64,000 bases of DNA from Nectonema munidae (lineage: Eukaryota > Nematomorpha > Nectonematoida > Nectonematidae), in contig JAUIRK010000887.1 of NCBI GenBank assembly GCA_030549495.1, forward strand, positions 1 through 64,000, given 5' to 3'. Positions 25,901 through 37,900 of the stretch are shown here, piece after piece. The notes beneath the pieces were generated by a model. That model ran no database searches. It saw nothing but the letters and a program-made list of their open reading frames with translations, and was not told where the DNA came from. Every line of letters begins with the position of its first letter. Position 1 is the first letter of the stretch. The translations under genes and the position numbers were made by a program.

Positions 25901-28900
25901 TATTGGTTGAAGCGTAGGGTCTTGATCCTGTCATCCCCGATTTGATTCATCGAGATGACATGCCAATCATCTGTTAAGTTATATAAAAAATAATTTCCCC
26001 TTGTATGCAATACTGACGAAAAATCAATTTAATATATTTTATAACTACATCATTTAACTTGATTTTCTTTGCATAATTGAATATAGTTGTTTAAGATCGC
26101 ATCAATTCCTTATCAATAAAAAATTATGATATTTAAATTTATTCATTGTTCAATAACTTATTGGTCATTTTAGTCGAATAATATCTCTATCGCTAACGCG
26201 GAAAAGTAAAATCATAAAGAGGTAAAAATCCTTATTGTAAATACGGCCATTTATCTTACAGGTTCATTTCATTTTTGTATATTTTCTTCTTTTTCTTTTT
26301 TGAGAGCTTTGTCGTTAACATTTTGTTCTTTTTGTAAAACTGATGTAAAAATCAAAGTTTAAATGAATTTACTCTTTTTGTGATTAATCCTTAATATTTT
26401 CATCTTGAATCTGCACCTACTAAAAAATCTTCATTTAATAATCTTGTCAAATCTGAGAAAAGCGTTAACTATGCCAGTTAAAGTCAATAAAGTCATTTTT
26501 TAACTAAAGTTTTTACGATTTGTTTAAAAGTCAATGTGTTAAATAACTTTACTTTTTTAACTTTACAATTTTTATATGTCAATAAAGTGATTTTTTTTAG
26601 TAAAAAGTCAATATTTTTGAATTGGGCCATATTTTGTTAAAAATATTTTTTGAAATTTCTTCTTCCTAAATAATTTATGTGGCATTTTTGTTTCATTTTT
26701 GATGTTTCTTTTAATTTTTTTGAGCTCAGAGGGGCTTTCCGATAAAATAAAATAATGTGCTTTGAGCTAAAAACTAATTTAAGAAGATAGCAGAAGTTTT
26801 TTTTGAAAACCTAAGACTTAAAATATTTAAATTCTTAAAGATGTTTTGAATGGAAAAACTCTTTAAAAAAATTATTCAAAACCGAGTTGTGTTTAAAAAT
26901 AAAATCGAGTATCTATAGTATAAAATAATGCTAGATCTAAATGATCCAACTATTTATGTTTTAATATAATGTGTCTTAATATAATAATCTTACCACTTTA
27001 AAAATTGAACAAATTTTTTATCAATATATTATTCAATAAAAAGGTACATATTTTCTTATTCTTTTACTAATTATTATTATTTTATGCAAAATTTTCATTT
27101 TAAAGTGTTTTTATTCTTTGGTCAATTTTTTTTATTTTACGTCAAATTTTTACCATAAAAAGAGACAATAATTTCACAATTTTTGTGCGAATTTTAACAG
27201 CCCTAGTAACAATGACCTAGAGAGTATTATTATTTTTAGTTTAGTTTCTTAGGAACATTATTTTGTATTTGCATTCATAGAAGGCCTATTCTATATTATA
27301 TTGTTAGTAAATTCGTTTGAAAAAAAGTTTGAGTGTTTGCTTTCCAACGAAAGAAAAAGGGAAATGAAGAACTGTTTGAAGGTTTATATCGAAGGCCTTA
27401 GATGCCCCTTGATGATGATAATAATAATAGAGACAAAAGATGTAAAATATTTTCAATATCTTTGGGAGTAAAGTTTAGAAGTGAATATTCAGCTGTTGAT
27501 AATACTGGTGAAAAAATTATGGATATATAGAAATAAAGATGGAATAGCCATAATGTGTAAGTTCTATGATTATTATTATTATGGTTATTATTTATTTTGA
27601 ATTATAGATCGACTTGATAATGAAAAACTATACAAGCAATGCATTCAACGCATTTCCTACAACTGTTCCGACAGAGGCAATTGATTTGAGCGATTTCAAT
27701 GAAAATCTAGAATGGGATTTGTTGAGAGTTTCTGCGTTCAAGAGCAAAATTAAGTTGGAATCCGCTAAGAATCTCTTCGTGGAAATTACCATACGGTTGT
27801 TAATTCGCAGAAAACCTCTCTTCTACACTGTGAATCTGATGTTGCCTTGTGTGTCAATCTCCTTCTTGGGTAAACAAGCATATTTGACTCTTTTTCATTT
27901 ACTTTTAAGAACAGAATTTGGGTAGATAATAAAATTGTGTGGACTGTGGATAAAAAGAATCATTTTGCTGTCAAATTTTACAGAGTTAATTTAATACCAA
28001 AATATTACGGAAATATTATGAGAGAACTTAAATATTTCACCAATAAAGGTTAAATCTTTAGTTTCTCTTTTTATCCTTTCTGTAATGAAAGGTGAAAATC
28101 TAGAAGGACAAACTTTAAGAAAAAAATTTATTTTGTATGGGAAAAGAATTATTTTTTAATGTATCCAATAATTTAAAGATATTTTCTCCAAAATTTTTAA
28201 GTTGTGTATTTGAATGTAAATGCTATTACACAGTGGCGGATTCAAGGGCTCATGGGCCTAGCTCCCCCCCCCCCCCCGATGAAAAATGGCTTCGAAAATT
28301 ACACTTACTAATGTATACATTTACATGTATAAAAAAAATTTTTTTGCAATTTATTCATGGTAAAATAATGTTAAAAATATGAAAACATAGGTAATTAGTG
28401 ATTCTAAAAGACATAATACAGCTGTCCTATTCTCTGAAGACTTTTAGCAAAATTGCAAAAAAATTAAATAGATTTCGGCTTATCTATAAGAAATTTCTGC
28501 TTCTTTTTTGAAAAAAATATTTTCTAATGTTATATAAAGTCAATAAAAACCAGTTAAATTACGAAATGAAAAAGTGTTTTTAGTTTTTATATCATCCAAC
28601 CCTTATGAAATAAGGCCTAGCAACGCTTGTTTTTAACTGTCAAATTTTTCGATCAATTTTAGTATTTTATTGTTTAGCATTTTTAGCAATTTTAGCATTT
28701 TTATGTTGACTAAAAATGAATTCCTTAAATGACTTCAAAAATGAAATTGTAGGCGATAAAGTTACGGGAGTGAAGGAGAAGATGAAGATAAAGAAGTAAG
28801 AGCCAAAATTCATATATATTATAAGCCGGCTGAAAAAGTATTCGGGCCACTTGGAATGAGATTATAGGGACGTTTGCCTTCTCGCTTCTCACCTTTAGTC

Positions 28901-31900
28901 CTCCGGTTGTATTCTCGTGTATCTCAAAAAATACTATATGATTTCATACCATCATTGTAACATGACTAAAAGGAGAGCCATTCGTAAATTTTTGTTTTTT
29001 GACAAGACTTTATCGACAATAATAAAATTTTTTGATTCAAAATATTTCTCAAATTTGATTATATTTTTTTGATCGACCAAAAATGATGTTTTAAATTTTG
29101 ATTATCTTCAAGAAATTGATCAACTATTTAAAATCTTGGAAACTAATTAATTCTATAAATAAATGCCAAAAAAAACTACAAAAATTAAAAAAACTTACTA
29201 ACAAAGCATAAAAAGATTTTTGTAATAAACTTTATAAATTTATTTTAGTTTTTTTAAAGGTTTTTTTTCATCAAAAAAAAGTTCTAATTTACTTTTTTAA
29301 ACATTATTTTTTATAAAATTTTAATGCTTAATGTTTATGTATAATTGATTCCCAAATACTGTTGATTAAATCAAAAAGTTATAAATTTTAGATCCTTTGA
29401 GGATATGTTCTAGAAACGGAAAATTAATCTTACGTGAGTATCCTTAGGTTTTGAATTAAATGATTTTTACAATGACTTTACAAATATTTTCGAACGAATA
29501 ATAACAAACATCAGATTTTGTTAATTAAGTTTTGTAAAATAAATTTTTGTGTTATTTAAATTTTAAAGTTTTTTGGCATGGCTTTTATCAGAAGGGTTTT
29601 GCGAACATACCCATGGGGTTTCTTGTAAATTATTTTTGGAGGGGAGGGTTTGTAGTTAGGCCATTGTCGTTGATGTTTTCTGAGTTGTGATTTTGTCGCG
29701 CAGCGCTTTTTTCAGAGATTATAAATTAATCGGATATAATGAATTTTTAAAATGTAGTTTGTAAATTGTTTTAGAGTTAATGTTTTCAACGTAATATACT
29801 TCAAAAAATGTCTTTTCAATAACATATCATTTTGTTTCCATTATTATTTATTTCATTAAATTTCGCGTATAACGCATTCCGGTTTTAACGAATAAAACTT
29901 ACTTTCAAAAAATAGAAGTTAAACATGTATTATTATTGTGGAAAATATAATAAACTTGAAATCCCTTTATAAGACAAATTATGAGCAAAATATTTTTAGT
30001 AAATATGAAACAGTAATGGATTTATAGGGAAAAGAGGTGGCCCCAACTGTACAATGTTTACCCGTTTTCATAAAATATAGTAATATTCAATATTGCTCAA
30101 AACTTCAAACACCTCATCCGCATCAGCTAAAATTTTTTCCTGAATCCATTACTGATTTGAAACGAGAAAATATCGTTTGATTTTTAGTCCGTGGTTAAAA
30201 TTTTGGAGTTTCATTGAATAAAATATTTACGTTTCTAAATATGATTAATGAAATATAATGTACAGGCTAAATTTAGATGGACATAATTTTAACAGGTAGG
30301 ATGTAGACACTCAAATGTTCACAGCAAATGCTGATGACCTATGAAATTAAATTCATGGTTTGGGAACATGCTTTCAGTTCGGATATTTGAAAATTCTGAT
30401 ACTCTCGGCTCGGATAATCGAGGTTCTACTGTAGTTAGTCAATTATGCTAGTTAGATAATTAATTAAACCTTTTAAACCCAATGTTTTTTTCAAGAAATG
30501 CAGACGATTGCTTTTCAGATGGGAATTCGTATGCATTTGCAAAAATGTCTGCTTATTTCGGGCATAAACCGGTTAAGTTAAAATTAAGTTAACTCAGGCA
30601 CAAAGTGTCACCAGTGACCTACCAAATAATAATCCTCGGCTTTTAGTATATATAAAAATTTATCCAAAGAAAAAGTAGACGATAAAATTTAGCAAATCAA
30701 TGCTTGAAAGCGTTAAACAATTTACCGAATGTGGCAAAATGTGGACGAAAAAAAATTATTTGGAGAAATTCATTTTATCAATTGTTTTTCCAATGCATAT
30801 TCAACAATTTAGAGAAATTTGGATACTTGAATATTAGAATTTTATTTTTGTTAAGTCGATGGTAGTTGACTACTAAAAGAGTTGAAATATTCGCTTCGGT
30901 TAATTTTTTAATTTTTCCACCGTTGATACTAGCTCATATAAAACAATTTGGCACCATTTTCTCTGTCGATAAATAAGTATTCACAAAAAAGTTTTAATAT
31001 CTCTTGTTTTTACCAAACTCTTTTGAATTGAAAGCCGTTCTGGTATTTCACTTGCCAGCGGAATCAGGACAAAAAGTCCAGCTGTGCATCTCCATACTCA
31101 TAGCCCTGACAGTCTTCTTTTCCTTTCTGAACGAAGTGATTCTGCCTACGAGCTTGGTTGTGCCTTTGATCGCAAAGTATCTACTCTTCACCATGCTGCT
31201 TGTCACTGCTTCCATCATCATCAGTGTGGTGATCATCAACGTCCATCACAGAATCGTGCCAACAAAATCCATAAATCCCTGGATTAAGAGTATATTCTTC
31301 AAAACACTGCCAAGGTATTGTTTCACTCTTAAAAAATCTGCTGTATCAAAATTTTTTACTCAATCACATCTTTCTTACGAAAACCGGTACAAAGATCAAG
31401 TTACGAGTTCTTTCGAACTTAAGACCATTCTGTATCAAATAACGATTCTATGGCACTGGTTCCCAAAGTGGGCCCGTATCTACTGAAATAAATCAACTTA
31501 ATATAACCACTACCTTGTATGCTCACAAACATAAATATACCATTTACAAAGGCATCATATAGATTTTCCGCTTGTTCCTAATTATTATTAGTATTTATGC
31601 AAATTCCTAATGACCAAAAGAAAAGTATTAGCCTTTCCATATACATATGTTATCACTCGTTTGTGAAATTGCCACTTTCAAAGCTTTTGTCCACTTCATG
31701 ATATGGACAATTTCATGCTTCCCACTTCGTGAGGTGAGCAAATGAAGCCGTGCTCATTTTATGACACTCGGGCATGTGATCTTCTCTTTATGCATTTCTT
31801 TCTTTAATTTTATCTGGAGTTGTGTTGCTCAGATTTTTATGATTAGGATAAATCCAAGAAGGAAAATATGAATTTTTTAGTTATTTAGTTAGTAGATTAA

Positions 31901-34900
31901 TTAATTAGTTGTTTACTTAGTTAGAAGTTAGTTAATTATTTTTTCATTAAAAATTCAAATAATAATTAAATTCTTAGCATCGTTTTTTCAATAAAATTCG
32001 TTTTTATAAATTTATATCGTATAAAAAAAATTTCAGAGCGATTTTTCAATAAAACTATGCTTGTGGTAAAAAAGATAACGGTACCTCGGAGTGTTTTCAT
32101 GGAGAAGGTACAATTGCGACGCTTGTATCGAACTATGAGGAAAGGAGGCTGTATCGAAGCCAAGACGTTGAGTTATCGAAACCCTGGATCTAAGCAACCC
32201 TACTCACGCACCCCTACAAATATTTATATTTGTAAATAATAAATTTTTTAATGTTAATAATAAAATGAATTTATTTTTATAGTTAACTTGTTAGTTGGTA
32301 AAAATTGTTAAAAAAATTTTAATTTAAAATTGCTATTTCTGCATCATCTAGTTATCAAAAAATTTTAAGATTCGTGCATGAATTGGACAATTTCACAAAA
32401 AAAGATGTACAATTTCTCAATGTAATTTTTAATATCAAATGAAAAATCTTGAAGATTCGATATAGATCAGTGCTTACAAAGGCCAAAATATGAACCAACA
32501 TTACGCTAGAAAAGGCGTTTTCAAACTTTTTGGATAGCGCACCCTTTTGTAATTGCTTTTGAAAATTATCCTTTTTTTGTTGATATTTGTAGAAATATCT
32601 CTCGTTTTTGTCCATTTAATTTCATAATTTTATATTAAAAATTTATATATCATTCTTACTTTTAAATTATCTTTTTTTAGTTTGAAATTGTCTTTCTTCA
32701 ATTCTAATTTGTCTTTTTTAAGTCCTAAATTGTCTTTTTTCAATTTTATTTTGTATTTTAGAAAGAGTGTTTGTAATTTTAAAAAGACATTTTAGAACTT
32801 AAAAAAGGCATTTTAGAATTTTAAAAAACAATTTAGAACTAAAAAAAGATAATTTAGAAGTAAAAATGGTATATATGGTATGCCGCAAATTTTTTTTAAA
32901 TTTTTTGTACCCTAATATGGAAACGGTTGGCAGACATTGAGATATAGTAATAAAATATACTCATAAAATCTGAGATAGTATAAAAATATAGATATATCTG
33001 AGATAGTATAAAATATAGATCATCTTTATATTTATAATGTGATAAAAAAAATTTCTTGTGTAAGTTTGCGAATCATTGTAATCTCGTTGAAAAATCTAAC
33101 CTCGCTTCTGCTAGGAAAGAAGGCTTTTTAAAAAGTATTTCATTTTTACGCTTTGATGAACAAAATTTTGAAGATTAATAATTCTCTGCTACTTTTCAAT
33201 GGAATTCTACTTGGAACACTCCTGCCACACGCTAATCAAAGGCTTAAATTGATGTATAATTTTTGACATTTAGAATTCTACTTCTAAGATCATTTAAAGA
33301 ATTCGACATCGATGCTAAAGGAGGACTGAGTTTGAAGAAGTTGCATTTATCCAAATCCTACATGCACAAATCAATGGTCTTCTATGACAGTGTTATCAAG
33401 AGCACATATTTAAAGGCGCTGCCAACAAGGATAAAGTACCAGGAAGCGGATGAATACGATTCCATGATAAAGGATGACAGGATCAAAAACATTAAATTCA
33501 TTGCAGAACACACTAAAAGAGATAAAGACCTCAATAAAGTGAGCCACTTTACCTGATTCCTTTCTTCCCAAGGAAAACACGAGATCAAAAGTAATTTGAT
33601 ATAAATTGAAAATTATAAAGTTACAAGCAAAAAGGTTTATTTTAAAAACAACACAAATTTTCGACTCCAAGAGTCTTTCTCAAGTGCGTGTAAATGTATA
33701 AATGAAGGATAGAAGGAGAGTCGGTGGCTTGTTGAGTGAGATTAAGTGTCATTGATCTTTTACGCTTCTTTAACTGGCTGTGAGAGAGATTATGTTGTTC
33801 ATGATGAAGATGAAGAGTAACATATGCGAATGGTTTAATAAGCTAGATTTATAGATAGTAAATGATTGTGTGGAACAAGTACATGTATACATGTTAATGA
33901 TATATATGCGAACAATATAATATATGTGTGAATATAATATTCAATATATTCAATTCTAAACGGTTGAATAGATTAAATTGAAGATAGTAAAAGATTGTAT
34001 TCATATATAGAGTAAATGTAATTTGATATAAAAGTACATTTAGCCTTTTGGAAAGGAAAATTCTGAAGACTAATGGTCTGCTTTTTTTTCAATCAAATTT
34101 CATACAAAGTAGTCGCTTTTTATTTCTTGGTACACGATCTTATTGAGTCGTTAAAGGGTTAACATCAAGAAATCGTTTTATCACTGATGATAAAGATGAA
34201 GCACACATTACATCTAAATTCCCATAAAAAATATTTATATTAAGAGAAAAAATTCAAACCAAAAATTTTTCATATATCCTATATTATACAATGTCCTAAG
34301 CTATATATGTTTTAAAACATAGATTTATTACTATTATAAAGTAAAAAAAGCATAGCACAATTTGGTAAGTTTTCTATCTTATGGACCCCTAAAGATGTGT
34401 TATCGACCCCCAGGTGTCGATATCGACCACTTTGCCGAACCCTATAAGCTCTTAACTTCGATCGCTTCTTCTAATCAAACGTGTGCTATTTACTTTTGTA
34501 TGGTCAATATTTTTCAAAAGTTATGGAACTTAAAAATTTTTGCTATATGAAATTAAGTAAAATTTCAAAATTTGGTATGTGCAATAGAATGATAGAATGA
34601 ATTTCTTAATGGATTTAGTTTGTCGCGATGGTTTAGAGGTGAGAGTGCGTGTTATTGATCCGGTTGTTTTGGGTTCGATTCGCTATCGTCTCGATCCCTA
34701 TCATCTTTTCAGTTATGAAGGAATTTTTTTCCATTGAATGCTACAAAGAAAAAAACGTCTTATAACCTTAAAAAGTTAGATCATATATTGTTCAAGTTAC
34801 ATGGAAATGTGTTTGCGAACTAAATATAGAAAGATCTATTCTTTGATACCAAAAATTTTTAAGTTGATTCATCAGTTAAATCCACTTTATTCCTCATAAA

Positions 34901-37900
34901 TTTACTTCAATTAATAATTGTAATTTTTTGGTTTCAAAGATTTAAACTCATTAGAAAAATATTACTTTTTGGAGTTTTTGTGGAAACAACTTAGCTTTTT
35001 AGTTCATACTTAAATACTTTTTGTTATTTTAGTTGAATCCTATAGAAAGTAAAAATTTTAATTAAATTCAGTTAAGATTGAATAATTTTTAACTAATTCA
35101 AAAGATGATCAGTGGCAAATTTGACGTTATTGGTCATCGATTCTCCTATGTGAATTTTAGTTAATTTTTTGGACATTTTAAATTTTCAAACTATGTATCT
35201 TACCTTGTTTACGAATTCTTCCTTCTTATAGTTCAAGCTCTCGCTGCGAATCGTAAAATGTCGAATGTTATCTAGAACAAATTTAGGCAAAAAAATGAAG
35301 AAATATTCTACAAGCGATGAAAAATATACGTTCTTTTGAAAGAATCTGTATTTTTCAGCAAAGTTTTTGTTTTATCCGTAGCCTTGGTGTTTTCTAGATC
35401 AAATTTTTACGTTAAAAATGGTTGAGATGGCGTGAAGTTGGAGTTCTATTTTCAGCGTATTTTTGCATTCACATTCTAATTGGATTATGCGCTTATTCCT
35501 AGTTTTTAGTTAGACAAAGAAGCTGCTGACGAAACTATTCGAGGCTGTGAAAATATATGCGTGTAGACGACAATAGGCTTCTTTATTTAGCTTTTCTCTT
35601 CACTTTATCATTCGCAATCTGTTATTATTATTAATTGTAAAAGTCAATACTTGAAAGTCTATCACAGTACAAAATGTTTGAAATAGATGTATCTTGGTTT
35701 GATGGCGGCAATGTAGTTGACCGGTGTATGATATTACAAAAAATATAATGAACTAATCAATAAGCATTGGAAGAACTTTGAAGAATATTGAAATATGGAT
35801 AAACTGGAATATGAAATGAGATCATATAGATGAACACAAAAACAGAATTTATGCAGAGCTAATTAACCGCTATTCTGGACGATTTTTCACCTTTTTTCCT
35901 GTTCCATTATGCTAGTAAATAATGACTATTGAACTGTGATCCACTTACATTGGCAGAGAAGAGTAAAAAAAATTATTGAAAAAAATGAAAAATTCTCAAG
36001 TGAATTAAACTGAACAGGTAAACGCAAAGTGTTAAAGGAGATCAATAGAAATGTTCACGTTCAAAGCAAAATTATTCGGCATATCAAACAAATCAGTTCA
36101 CATTAACAGAGTAAGGATCTACCTTTATGATTAGTAAAACTTCTTCTTCTTTACTTTTATTATGTGGTAGTAAAGTTGACTAGTGTAGAAAATTTGAGAA
36201 ATAAGCAATCACGAAATGCATAGTGCTGTAGTAAAATACGAAGGAACGCGATCGTTCATTTTCAAATATGAATGAAAGAAGAGGAATAAATATATAAAAA
36301 ATTGAGGCTAAGAGAAAACTTTTGAAGAAAATCATGGGCTGCAAGTCTGTTTGTCCTATCTCAAAACCACATAATGCAATGGTTGTGCACGAATGTAATT
36401 TGTGTGAATGGCATCTACCCTTGACCATCCATCTACTTAAATCCTTTAACTAAGGCAACGAGTGATGGCCCCCATTTTTAAGCCAAAATCCTTAAATAGT
36501 TGGTATTTGGATCTGAAATTAATGGCTGTAGTCCCGTGTCTAACTTGGTAGACACAACAGTTGTGATGTAGCCAAGGGAAAAGAGAAGACAAACTCGTAG
36601 TTTTGCATTCACATTAATTAGTAAGCCTTATAAATACCGCCAGCCTGAAAATTTTTGCCTCCCCCTGCTTCAAATTTCTAACTACGTCACAAACCTAAAT
36701 TATTAATAATAATAATAATTGAACCGAATTATGTAACTTGAATTGATAAAAAATTAGTTAAAATTATCTTATCTAAAAAGAATTAACTTAAAACGAAAAT
36801 TTAATAAGAGAAATATTTATATAAGTATGTACCAATATCAATTTTTTGCTTTTAACCATAATTATTATTAACCATACAAGGCTTAGAAAGCAATCCCATC
36901 TTTTTGCATGAAGTCCGTAAACTATGTTGTACAAAAAAGGAGTTTGTAAAGCAAAATGCGGAAAATTACGATTATACGCTACAACATTGATACTATATGT
37001 AGAAAGTTTTTATAAAAAAATATAGCGTAAAGTCCGGCGAATAAGACCCCTTTTCATAACCAAAATTTTGTCCTTAATTTGAGGGAGGGGGGGTCTTATG
37101 CGGAGAGGAAGAAAATCATATAACTTGATAAAATAATCTAAATTAAATTTAATTTGTTTTAAAATGAGTATTGTTTAAAAGTATATACTTTTATTAGGAA
37201 TTTGAAAGTATTTTCAGTTTATTCATAATGCTATCATCATTTCAATTGTAGCTTAGCCAATTGACCTTTAAAATGTTCTCGACTCCTAGAAGATCCTATG
37301 AAGCAGCTTTTAAGTTAAAAGTGATCAAATTTCTAAGGAAGAAAACAATTCATGCTACGGCAAGAAAATTCGAGATTACTACCAAAATGGTAAGAGTTTG
37401 GAAGAAACAAAAGGATATTTTAAAAGAATTACATCGCAAAAAATGCGCAATGAGAAGCGGCATAGTGCATTGGCCTATTTTGGAAGAAAATGTTTCAAAT
37501 ATGATGCGAGAGAGACGTCAGAATGGCTATGTAGTCACACATTACCAAATTTGAATTTTTGTGCTTCAATGGGCAAAATCAAATAACGATAAAGCAAGAG
37601 GATTTAAAGCTACTAAATCATGGTGTTATCGATTCATGAAAAGAAATGACTTTGTAATTAGGCGGAAAACTAAAATTGCACAAAAGCTGCCAGAAGAGCT
37701 CGAAAGCAAATTTTCAATATCCAAAGATTTGTGATAAATCAACGCAAGAAGAATAAAACTACCTCCTCTCAAACATCGGAAACATGGATGAAATAGCGAT
37801 GTATTTTGATATGGTTGGAAATCGAACTGAATCTTCAAAAGGTGAAAAAACCATTCTTCTGAAAACTACAGGCCACGAGAAAACTCGATTTACTGTTATA

